Source: Linum tenue | Taxonomy: Eukaryota > Streptophyta > Magnoliopsida > Malpighiales > Linaceae | DNA: 64,000 nucleotides | Assembly: GCA_946122785.1 (NCBI GenBank) | Contig: CAMGYJ010000004.1 | Span: 23,510,188-23,574,187, forward strand | Direction: 5' to 3' | Shown: one piece after another, positions 1 through 10,000 of the stretch | Position numbering within the stretch: position 1 is the stretch's first letter | Layout: each line of letters opens with the position of its first letter | Position numbers and translations under genes: made by a program | The notes under the pieces: model-generated | Told to the model about the DNA's origin: nothing | What the model saw: only the letters and a program-made list of their open reading frames with translations | Database searches by the model: none

Positions 1-2137
1 ATCAACACTCCACCGATTGCAAAATCGGAAGCATCCGTTTGCACTTCATACGCCTTGGTTGGATCGGGAAGTGCTAGCACTGGCTCCTTTGTCACCGCAT
101 CCTTCCAGACTTCAAATGCTCCGCGGCACCGATCCGACCATTCCCAAGCCTTGTTCATCTTTAGAAGATCCGTCAAGGGTGCTGAAAGAGTGAAGTATCC
201 CTTAATGAATCTCCTATAATAGTTGGCCAGGCTGAGGAATGATCGCAACTCGGTGACCCTCATTGGTGGCTCCCATCCTTGTATCGCCTCCACATTGGCC
301 TCGTCCATCTTTAGCTTGCCTCCGCCAATGATGTGGCTGAGGAAAGGAACCTCCGCGGTTGCAAACGTGCACTTTTCCTTCTTGACGTAGAGCTCGTTGT
401 CTCGAAGGACTTGAAACACTTGTGGCAAGTGCTCGTCATGCTCATCGAGTGTGTTGCTGTACACCACGATGTCATCCAAATACACCACCACGAAGAGATC
501 CAAGAACGGCTCGAATACTTGGTTCATCAAGGTGCAAAAAGTAGCAGGAGCGTTGGTTAGACCAAAAGGCATAACTAAGAACTCAAATGAGTCATACCTC
601 GCCACGCATGCCGTCTTTGCCTCGTCCCCCTCGGCTATCCTCACTTGATAGTACCCCGAGCGAAGATCAAGCTTCGTGAACAACTTTGCTTCTCCGAGTT
701 GATCAAACAAGTCGCCAATATTGGGGATTGGCCACTTGTTCTTCACCGTGAGCTTGTTAATAGCTCGATAATCGATGCACATCCGCAACGAACCATCTTT
801 CTTCTTTTGGAACAGCACGGGTGCTCCATAGGGGGATTTCGATGATTGGATGAAGCCAGCATCCATCAACTCCTTGAGTTGCTTCCTCAATTCCTCCAAC
901 TCGGTAGGAGCCATGCGATAAGGTGCTCTTGCTGGTGGCGTCGCCCCTTGCTCAATCTCGATCTTGTGATCGACTTCTCTTCTTGGCGGGAGCTTCTTTG
1001 GTAGTTCCTTTGGCATCACATCCACAAACTCCTCCAACACGCCCTCGATGAGAGGTGTTGACGCAACCGAGCCTCCTTCTTCCTTCGCTCGCAAAGTGAC
1101 AAGGAACGTGGGTTCCATCCACTTCATTCCCTTCACCAATTGCATGGCCGATAAAGCTCTCTTTGGCCCTTCTTCGCTCAACATCTTCACCGCGCAAATT
1201 TTGTCTCCCTTGTCAAGGCAGAGAGTGTTGGAATTCATTGCCATCACCGCGCCCTCTTTCTCCATGAAATTGACGCCAAGAATGACCGGATGATCATCCA
1301 TAGTGATGACGCTGAAGTCGGCAACACCTTCCCAACCTTCAATCTTCAATGGCACGTTCTTGGCAACACCATGGATGGGTATTGCCTCGGAGTTGACGGT
1401 TTTGAGTGATCCTTGCCTCTTCTCATAAGTGATCCCCAAGCGCTCCGCCTCCTCCATTCGAAGGAAGTTGTCGGTCGCACTGGTGTCAACCAATGCCTTT
1501 GACTCGCCTCCCTCGAATTGGGTGATCACAAAGAATCTTCCCTTGCTAACTTCGTTGGTGTCGGTCTTCGCCGCGCATAGTCTCTGCATGAAGCCTATCT
1601 TCCCTTCATCTTCCCCAGCATTCTCCTTGGTCTCCCCTTCTTGTTTCTCCAAGGCTGCTAGTTTGCTCTTCTTTGGGCAGTCTCGCACCTTATGTGGACC
1701 GTTGCAAAGGAAACGAGACATGGGTTTATCATGGTTACCAGATCTTGCTCCCTTGCTCGGGCCTCCATGTTGGTACGAGCCTTTTCCTTCTTTGGAGTGC
1801 TGCCGATGATCTCCTCCATTGCTCTTCGAGTTCTTCGACTCGTTCGGCCTCTCACTCTTCTTGTACTCCGTGAGAGACTCTGTAGTTGCCAAGGCAATAG
1901 AAAGACCTTGCACTCCACGCCTCTCGAGCTCCAACTTTGCCCAAGGATGCAATCCGAAAAGGAAGTCAAACAAAGCCTCCTTGTCCGGCAGATCGGGGAT
2001 CTCGAGTAGCAACTCCGAGAACTCCTTGACATAGTCACGAATTCCGCCGGTGTGGGTGAGCTGTCGAAGCTTTGCACGAGCTTCCATTTCCACATTCTCC
2101 GGGTAGAATTGCCTCTTGATTTCCCGACGGAATCCTC
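1..2137 (-). pseudogene. gag C-terminus, protease and reverse transcriptase of the gypsy element (partial)
   Basis: Read on the minus strand below the gag break, the frame appears open to the window edge. In order: gag C-terminal half; a CCHC-like knuckle (about 1690-1730) whose first Cys appears replaced by Arg; aspartic protease with DTSA where family members usually have DTGA or DSGA (about 1478-1492); RT with MCIDYRAINK (near 770-790), a LDLRSGYYQVR block (near 650-690) and the catalytic YLDD (near 470-485); then the start of RNase H at the very edge. No start codon of its own; normally made as a gag-pol fusion. Broken relative to gag, so pseudogene. Confidence 0.85.
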
Positions 2138-2812
2138 TCATGTGTCCATCACACATGTGCCTCTCTCTATATCACCTTGCCTCCTCCTCCACCACACCAT
2201 GGCCGTGTCGACCAAGTAAAGGGAGGCGGTGCGCACCATGACTTCATTGTCATTGATGCCCGAGGCCTTGAAATACTGTTCTAGGCTCCAGAGGAAATTC
2301 TCTAATTCCCTAGCGTTCCTCGACCCACCGAAGTTCTTCGGCCTTGGAACATCTACTCGTGGTGTAGATTGAGTCGCGGCAGGTCCGTTAACCACGGTTC
2401 GTTTGACGAGATTGAGCTCTCCTCGAAGCTCGTCGAATTCTTCCCTCACTTCGTCCACCTGGCCTCGAATAGTCTCCCTCAAGGAGTCGATGGCGTTGGT
2501 GATGATGGTCACAAACTCGTCTCTGAAAGCTTCTAACCCCACCTCCAAGCCTGATATTCGAGTGCCCATGCCTTGCATGTCGTCCTTCGAAGTCTGCACC
2601 TCTATGCTGACTTGCTCGAATTTCAACTCCATTTCCTCGAACAGGGTCGTATGCTTGGCAATCTTCGTCTCCGCTCTTGTGAGCTTCTCCTCGATTGCCA
2701 CCAAAGGCTCTCGAGTTGATCTATCACGATGCTTCTTGTTGTTTGGATCCTTCTTCTCCTCACGACCGCGTTGTTGCTCATTATTGAGAACTTCGCTTCC
2801 GGATCCAGCCAT
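2138..2812 (-). pseudogene. gag N-terminal part of the gypsy element (broken)
   Basis: Start chosen at the ATG at 2812 (MAGSGSE...), the first sensible one downstream of the PBS; the open frame upstream only runs through the LTR. Visible: a long charged, probably coiled-coil stretch (about residues 30-140), then the PRPKNFGGSRNARELENF motif and a WWRRRQGDIERGTC block typical of plant gypsy gag. The frame ends in TGA at about 2138. Compared with the family, which usually continues with a W-(D/E)-D-F motif, this looks like a Trp-to-stop change plus a one-base deletion a few bases later; the gag homology resumes in another frame below 2137. Confidence 0.8.
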
Positions 2813-2852
2813 CTCTTCGAGGTTCTTTCTCACTTGCTGAGCTACGACCTTC

Positions 2853-2864
2853 GCTCTGATACCA
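2853..2864 (-). promoter_or_regulatory. Primer-binding site, initiator tRNA-Met type
   Basis: The minus strand reads TGGTATCAGAGC, the standard plant retrotransposon PBS complementary to the 3' end of initiator tRNA-Met. It lies one base inside the LTR end at 2866 and fixes the element's orientation. Confidence 0.9.
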
Positions 2865-2865
2865 C

Positions 2866-3282
2866 TGGTCACGGACCAACTCTTGGCCGTGCGGCACTTA
2901 GCTCTCAAGTCTCGTTAGAGCGCTAAGTCAGCCTTGCTCGTATTCACTCAAACTCACAAGTATGGAGAAAAGCTCTAGAGATGGAAACTCTCAATTTCTG
3001 GATGATTGAAAAGTGATGGAGAGGGCTGCTTATATAGGCATCCTCTCCACTAAGTACAATGTATATGGCCGTCATAAATGAACGAACCTAGAAGTCCCCC
3101 CATACATGAACTTGCCCCATACATGAATGTAATAAATAAGGTGCATGAATAAAATAGATAAAGGGGGATGCATGTACATTGGTGCATGAATCGGAAGATG
3201 CATGCATGTACTTGCATCCTTCTAGAATGCTCTAGAGTCTTCCGCGTAACAGTAGTCTTAGTTTCATTCTTGGACCCTTACA
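2866..3282 (-). repeat. 5' LTR of the minus-strand gypsy element
   Basis: On the minus strand the LTR begins TGTAAGGGTCC (from 3282) and ends in CA (2866-2867), giving the TG...CA termini of an LTR 417 bp long. A TATA-like GCCTATATAAGC lies at about 3025-3037 on the minus strand, consistent with the U3 promoter. One base separates the LTR from the PBS. The partner LTR is outside the window, so the ends rest on the TG/CA rule and the PBS position only. Confidence 0.75.
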
Positions 3283-3668
3283 ATTACCTTTTGCCTCATC
3301 GATTCGACTTCTTTATGACTCCTGGGCTCTCTTCCCGCAACTTCCCGCCATCGATTTTCCACTGCTTTCACCAAGAACTCTGACGATTCCTCTCCTTGGA
3401 CCACACACAGTTTACGGCCACTGATTTCCCCATCGTCGATATCAATTTTGCGTTCATAGGGCATTGTCGTCGTAAACTCCACCACTGCTTTCCCATAAAC
3501 ACACCATTCATAATTTAATACGTCTTGATTTCACCATAGGTAAGATTGTAGTTCTGACCTTTCGCCAACACGCCATCATGCATCACCCATTGAGAAACTT
3601 CTTCACTCCGAGCATCGTTGTGTACACTTTCAATTCCGTCGATGCTGGATACTTTTGCTTATTGTATA
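3283..3668 (-). other. Degraded coding-like fragment between the gypsy LTR and the hAT element
   Basis: Sequence not belonging to either neighbouring transposon. The minus strand reads as coding-like for short stretches (for example MVEFTTTMPYERKIDIDDG at about 3485 downwards, and EEVSQWVMHDGVLAKG at about 3560-3620) but with stops and frame changes between them. I do not recognise the family. It may be a relic gene fragment, continued beyond the hAT element at 6045. Confidence 0.35.
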
Positions 3669-4164
3669 TAGGGATGGCAATGGGTCGGGTTGGGTCGGGT
3701 TTTGCCAAACCCAAACCCATGGGTTTATCTTTGAAAAAAATCCGGGGTAAAACCCACTGGGTTTGAAAAACTCAAACCCAACCCAACCCGTTGGGTATCC
3801 GCGGGTTCATGGGTACCCACGGGTTTTGTCGTAAAAAATTTACAATTACAAGTTCTTATGAAAATTAAAGTCAAATATCAATCTCTCGATACAAATAATC
3901 CATATATAAAACACCATTCTAGAAAATTCAAGCAAATCACAAATTAACTATACAAATTGTTCAACACCAATCTAGAAAACTCAAGAAAATTGAAGCAAAT
4001 CACAAATTATCCATAAATAACATGTTTAATTTAAAGCTTCTTTTTTTCAATTAAGTTTCTTTACTCTCCACTCCATAACATTAACTTCATTCTACACAAT
4101 TAAAAAGAAAAAATTAGACATGTCTCCACAAACATAAATAAAATTAGTTGTTTAGAATATTAAA

Positions 4165-5826
4165 GGGTTAAAGACTCATTTGGTCACTGAGATTACTAAA
4201 TTGGTACATGTTTAGTCACTAGAAAAAATTAATATCAATTTTAGTCACTCGAATTACTGGAACATGTCACATTTAGTCACTCTCCGTTAGTTTCCGTCCA
4301 ACTCCGTTAATGAAGTCTGTTAAGTGCTGATGTGGCAAACAGAGGTGCATAGTCAGCGCCATTTTGGGTCGAAAATGTTCAAACCCGACCCGCCATGTCA
4401 CTAAACCCGCCATGTCATATGCCCAACCAACCCAAGCACCCACCCGACCCATAAACCAAACCCAATCTTTCTAATTCCACTTCTCTTCTCCGATTCCTCC
4501 TTTTCCTTTCCATATCCCCCATCTCTCCCTTCTGATTTCTTCCTCCAATCCCATACAAAACCCAATCGTTCTTCACGTCTCCAAAGATTCTGCAACTCTT
4601 CAGCACACTACCGTCATCCGCAGCTTCAATTCGCTCTAATCCATCGAGCTCGTAGTCAATCTCTAACAGGAGATATTCAAAGAAATCGAGGAAAAATCAA
4701 CAATTGAAAGGGTTGAATTCTCAGTTCCCAGAGGGTTTCTTCGGTGCCGACGTTCGGTAACAACAACAGTAGCGATGACTTCTTTTCCTGATTCAGAACC
4801 GCCGGCTGGGCTTCTAAAATTTTTGGGTTTGAGTTGAAAAGAACAGAGTTCTAGTAGCGGGATTACAGATATGCCGGTGTTCGTCTGCGAATCGGACCTG
4901 GCGGCTTCTCTCATGGTCGCCGGAGAGAAGGATTGACCGGACTGAGTACGAGCGCCGGGAAGATGATGATGCTGGTCGTCGGATTTCTCGACGGTAGGTT
5001 ATGGCCGAGCCGACTTCAGATTTGTCGGATGGAGATGCTTTGCAGTGATGTTTTTGTTGTTGTCGATCTGGGTTTCTCGATAAGATGGTCGCTGGAGTTG
5101 AATGAGGCGGCGCTTTGACTCTAGCTGATTCGTCGCCTTTTTCTTCTGCTTCCAGACGACGGCTGGGGATGCGGGAATGGTTGATTTCAGATCTGCTCCA
5201 CTTCGGCACTTCCTCACGTCTTGGGTTCGGAGATCCCGATCGTCAGCGGTCTGGATTCACCGGTTGTAGCTTGTTGCGGCAAAGCATTCGTAACAACCGG
5301 CTTTTTGGTTTTTGATTTTTTTTTTTTTTTTTGTGAATGTAGATCAGATCGTTGTGGAGAGAAATGAGAAAGTTTTTTTTTTTGGTTTTCTGGTTGGGTT
5401 GGGATTTGGGGGAAGAAATGTAACAGAGGAGACGAACGGATTTGGTGCTGGGTTAGGTTGAATAGGTTTGCAGGAGGAGGTGGGAGGAAGGAGGAGAGCA
5501 GCTGCAGTGGTGGTTTTGGGGAAAAGAAGAGGTGGGAGGTGGGAGGAAGAAAGGTTGGGTTGGGTTGGGTTTAATGACGTGGCGGGTTATAATGACGTGG
5601 CGGGTCGGGTTATATTTTTCTTGGGTTATATCTGGCTTATTAGGCAATTCTGTTTGCCACATCAGCACTTAATGGACTTCATTAACGGAGTTGGACAAAG
5701 ACTAACGGAGAGTGACTAAATGTGACATGTTTCAGTAATTCGAGTGACTAAAATTGATATTAATTTTTTCTAGTGACTAAACATGTCCCGATTTATAATC
5801 TCAATGACCAAATGTGTCTTTAACCC
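4165..5826. mobile_element. Mutator-like element (MULE) with 179-bp TIRs and 10-bp TSD, nested in the hAT element
   Basis: Seen: long terminal inverted repeats 4165-4343 and 5648-5826, near-identical by eye, starting GGGTTAAAGAC. An exact direct repeat GAATATTAAA flanks it (4155-4164, 5827-5836). Long TIRs and a 9-10 bp TSD are the Mutator pattern. The interior (about 4440-5600) is richer in GC than the host hAT element and carries no transposase, so it could be a Pack-MULE with captured gene sequence; no captured gene could be recognised. The related hAT copy at 52717 shows the empty site. Confidence 0.9.
4440..5600. other. Internal cargo of the MULE, possible captured gene fragment
   Basis: This stretch contrasts with the AT-rich TIRs: CT-rich at 4465-4560, GC-richer with CG-containing words at 4740-5290, then T-runs at 5311-5332. 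Short open frames exist on both strands (for example 131 codons on the minus strand from 5209) but none shows a recognisable domain. Could be captured 5' leader plus first exon of a host gene; inference only. Confidence 0.4.
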
Positions 5827-6044
5827 GAATATTAAATATACCAAAAAAATTAATTATATGGGTGGGCGGGTACCCACGGGCCGGGTTTACCTAAACCCAA
5901 ACCCAACCCAACCCGGTAAATGGTGAACGGGTTTAAACCCAAACCCGACCCAAAACCCGTCAACACGGATTTTACCCGCGTTGACCGGGTTGGGTCGGGT
6001 GGGTACCCATAGGTTTGGGTTTTGTTGCCATCCCTAATTGTATA

Positions 6045-6677
6045 CTTTCAATTTCCTTCAATTCCTGATGATTTCCTCTATCGGAAAATTTAACAATAAA
6101 ATGCTGTCAAAATCTTAGTGTCATATTATTCATTTCTTTAGTTGATTTCTGCATTCTATCTTAATTTCTTGATACGCAGGGACGGGTAGTATTTTATTTG
6201 TATAAACCACTTTCCCTTGAATTGTGCTCACCTTTCACCAAATAATATTTACTTAAAAAATAAAGACCCGACAGATAAATTATGATGAATACAAAGTGAC
6301 CCATGATTACATCGTGCACCACCTAATCGACGATCATTTCGCTCGGAGCTGGCCTACGTTTTCTTCTCAGTGCCTTCTGTCTAATTCAAATTTCAAGGGG
6401 TACATTAATAAGATAACAATGAAAAATGTCAGAAAATCCAAATTCAATTCAATTCTGGTTTCTCTTTAAACCAAGGGGAATTGTTTCAAATATTAGAATA
6501 CAAGACACAAGTCTCCGTTCCATACTTCCACTCTGTACAACGAAACTATGTACAAAGACCACACATCAAGTCTTCTTCCTTATTCTCCTCCTGTACATAA
6601 ATGGCGCAACCTAGAGAAGCCTGCTATACAATACCACACTATATACACAAATATTGCTCCACTATAAACCGATTTCA
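6045..6677. other. Intergenic sequence and TOR 3' untranslated region
   Basis: Right of the hAT element, AT-rich sequence without transposon signatures leads into the TOR stop codon at 6678. The TOR 3' UTR (minus strand) must lie here; the polyadenylation site was not fixed. Part of 6045-6160 may continue the coding-like relic seen at 3283-3668. Confidence 0.5.
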
Positions 6678-7053
6678 TTACCAGAACGGACACCACCTGA
6701 GAGACAACAAAATACATTGAACTATTAGTCAGATCCTGAAGCTCAAGAGGGGGCTTAGCAATTAATGGGAGCAAACACACATACCCAACATAATTCTGGC
6801 ACAGATTCTCATGGGACATAGCTTGCAGAATCAGCTTCTGGACCTGCAATTTGACAGACAACCCGTGATCTACTTCACGGGCATCCCCTGCGAGCAAGGA
6901 GCTGTGGTCAACTACTGGATGTTGCATAGTGCTGGTAGACGTTGAGGATGAGGATGAAAAATCACGTCCAGTGAGTTTGTTGCTCATCCGAGCCATTACG
7001 ATGACAGCCCGCTCATTCAGAACCTCATTTGCATCACCCAGCTGATTAACAGC
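6678..7053 (-). other. TOR: TOR exons 56-57: FATC domain, with a 19-nt terminal exon
   Basis: Exon 56 (6785-7053) ends in [11 protein letters not shown]; a GTATGT...CTCTCAG intron (6697-6784) separates it from a 19-nt last exon (6678-6696) that supplies WCPFW and the TAA stop. Without splicing, the reading continues into intron sequence and loses the invariant C-terminal Trp-Cys-Pro-Phe-Trp, which is essential in known TORs. This confirms the gene's end. Confidence 0.95.
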
Positions 7054-10000
7054 CTGCAAAGCAAAAAAAAATACCTCATTTGACAGAAGAGAAAATGAGT
7101 GCTATAGTGACTAAGGAGCAGCAGTTCTTATTGCAACTGCTTCAACTGATTAATGATTATTCCAACAGAACTCGTATCTTCTGATGCGGTCAGGAAGATT
7201 AAAATTCTACTAGGATAACAGGAATACAATTAATTACTAGTATAACTAATTATCCCTGATCATTTAAATTAAATGGAAACTAATTACCTGAAGGAGCTCC
7301 TTTTCACGGGCCCCACGTTGTGGCTGAGGAAGCTGCTCTCTGTTTGGAGCAGATTCCTCGCTGTTTACGCCAGCAGTAGGTACATGAGTATTTGCAGGAG
7401 TGGACATTTGAGGAACTTCATTGAAGTTGAAAAGACGCCAATTGATGAGAGGATCATGGACAAAGGCCTGAAGAACATGTGAAAACCAGTAACTAACCAG
7501 AGATTCCTACCCTCACGCACCAAAGAAAACATAAAATTTTCTCCATCGTCAAAACTGATATGGCCACATCACATCTGTAGCCCATTAAAATGAAATTATT
7601 TATATGGGGAAACCAGGCTACGCAGGAGTTGCACCGCCAACACGGAATATGGATGTTGCTTTCTATGTCTTCACTAGCAGTATCACTGACTCATTATGTA
7701 ACCATACTCTTGTTGATATTATGAGAGAACCTAGTTTTCAGTATGTAGTAGATCATTTATGGTATTAGACTAAACCATCTAAAAGTTATTGACTTTCATG
7801 AAAGAGAAGGAAATTCTGATACCTCCATCATGGCCATCACACTATCCTTATTAGTTCGAAGAACTTGCATCACATTTTCACAAGTGTTGCGGAAAGTCCC
7901 CTCTATGCCACTGACCTCCATGGCTTTCACTAGCATTCTAGTCAAGCGGAAAGGTACCTGCAAAAACCAGACATATGATTCACCGATTAGGCAAAACCAA
8001 CAGAAACAAAATAGACATACAGCAGCATAATACTCATGATGCGAACCTTCTCAGGGAATTTCTCCCGATTCATTGAAGCTTCGAAGCAATCACCGAAGTC
8101 AATGTGCAAAATTTTTCCACTGCAAAAAGATTCACATGTGAGGAACTGTCAAGTCCAGAGACAGACATACTAAGCAAACCTTCAATTGCTATATACCTGT
8201 AGCGGTGCAACATAAGGTTACTTGGATGTCGATCACCCAGGCCTAGAAGGTAACCCACCTGCAACAGAGACAGTATATTGCATCATAGAAATATTATTTT
8301 TCTCAACAAATGAACCTGAGGAGTATGTTACTCTCATGCCATTTCAAAATGCAGAGTTCAAACCACTGACTTATGCTTATCCTAGGGCGGTGATGGTGGG
8401 CCCAAGATGTTTATCTACAAGAATCTAGTATATTTTACACAATGTTTGCTAATGGTAAAGTTGTACATAAACAGATCGTTTGTATGGATGACCTACCCTC
8501 GGTGCATGTTTTTGTTAGATGGTAAACTGAACTCAAGTACTTAAAAGGTATTGTCTCAATAGGAGAGCTTAGCAATTCACCAGGTCATGTACTAGACTAG
8601 TAAGTGCGGTTAGGTGAGAATAGGAATGGAAAGGGAATTGACCAACCCTGGCTTTGTAGCTGAACAACAAACATAGAAGGATAATAACAAACATAGAGGG
8701 ACAGAAGCACATCAAACATGTCCGCTTTTAGTTGTCTAATGCATTTTACCAACTTTAAGTGTTTCAAATCGCCGCAACACCAGCAATGAGTCTTCAAAAA
8801 TTAAATCCAAGGCATTCCATGCACATCATAAAGCCAGAAAGAGCAAAGAACTAAAAAGAAGTCTCCTTATCAGTTCCAGGAATAGCAATGCAAAATGCAC
8901 TATACAATCTGATGTGGTACAATTAACCCACTTACCATGCTCATAACTGCCAAACTTCTAGTATAATTTGTCCTCCTTTCCAACCATACCTCAGAAGTGC
9001 GGCTTTTTAGCCATAGGACCTAGAAAAGTGCATTGTTGGACAGTAGACATTCTAAAGGATAATCATGAAATGAAGCAGAAAATTAAGTTTAGAGTAGGTA
9101 CCCTAGCCAGATCATTTCCTTCCGTGTTTTGAAGAGCATACTCGAAAACTTCAACCTTGGCTATTAGCGGTAAATGGTCATAGTCAGGAGCAAAACTGAG
9201 CATGTACTTGTGCTCTTGATTCAGGGTGATCTGAGATAATCACAAGTACAGGAGTGAATAAGGTACAACAGAAAACGATACAAAGCTCATCAAACTGGGG
9301 CTACCTTTCTGGCATCTCTGTATTCTCTAATGAGCTGGTGTAGAGTGTCACAATGAGGAACCCAACCAATTAATCCACTGTTTGGAGACAATGGAATGAC
9401 TGAATATCGTTGAATCGACAAATCTTTCTCCGAAGTCCTCCTTGAATTCTCCAGCAGCGTATTGACTAGACCAAAGAGCTGAAATAAATGTAAAAGGTAA
9501 ACATTCGCTTTCTTACATGGGCTGCAACTTTTAAGTAAATAGAAGAGTCGACATTGTTTGTAATTTAAGGAAATATGGGTTGTTCCAACTGTAGCGTAAA
9601 AATTAAAGGGCTTAAAAATAAAAGTGCGAAAAAGCTGTATCACACATTATGATAGTGATTAAATTTACTTGGAAAAAGGAAAACTGAGAGAACTTGACTA
9701 CAGCTTATACATGGGAGGACTCGTCAATGTTTTAAAGACCCCACCACCCTAATAGCAATTAGCAGCAACTTATACCTGCATCACACGCTCATCCTGGCGG
9801 AGATCTTCATGTCCCTTCAGCAAGAAGGCATAATCTTTACCATCACTACCATGAATTGTCAACTTCCGAGGACGCTGTTTGGATTGAATTATAGCTAGCT
9901 GAGGTGCAAATGATGCGATGGTAACTACCGGTGAATCTGAAAGACATTAAGTGAGAAAATTCATCATCTGTAGTAGTATTTATGCACACAAAAAGTTGAA

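Larger units (their letters stand above)
1..3282 (-). mobile_element. Ty3/gypsy LTR retrotransposon, 5' portion, truncated by window edge
   Basis: Seen: a minus-strand element with 5' LTR (2866-3282), a primer-binding site next to it, then gag, protease and reverse transcriptase in the usual Ty3/gypsy order. The window starts inside the region after RT, at the beginning of RNase H (TDASDFA-like motif near position 1-40), so RNase H, integrase and the 3' LTR are outside. The PBS complements initiator tRNA-Met, common in plant gypsy chromoviruses, but no chromodomain can be seen because the C-terminus is missing. The copy is decayed: the gag frame is broken near 2138 and the gag zinc knuckle has lost its first cysteine. 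It is probably not autonomous. Confidence 0.9.
3669..6036. mobile_element. hAT-type non-autonomous element, TIR TAGGGATGGCAA, 8-bp TSD
   Basis: Seen: perfect 12-bp terminal inverted repeats (TAGGGATGGCAA at 3669 and TTGCCATCCCTA ending at 6036) flanked by an exact 8-bp duplication ATTGTATA (3661-3668 and 6037-6044). The 8-bp TSD is the hAT signature. Subterminal regions are dense in GGGTCGGGT / AACCCGACCC repeats, typical binding-site-like repeats for hAT ends. There is no transposase inside; the middle is AT-rich and holds a nested Mutator-like element. The element without that insert would be about 0.7 kb. Confidence 0.92.
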
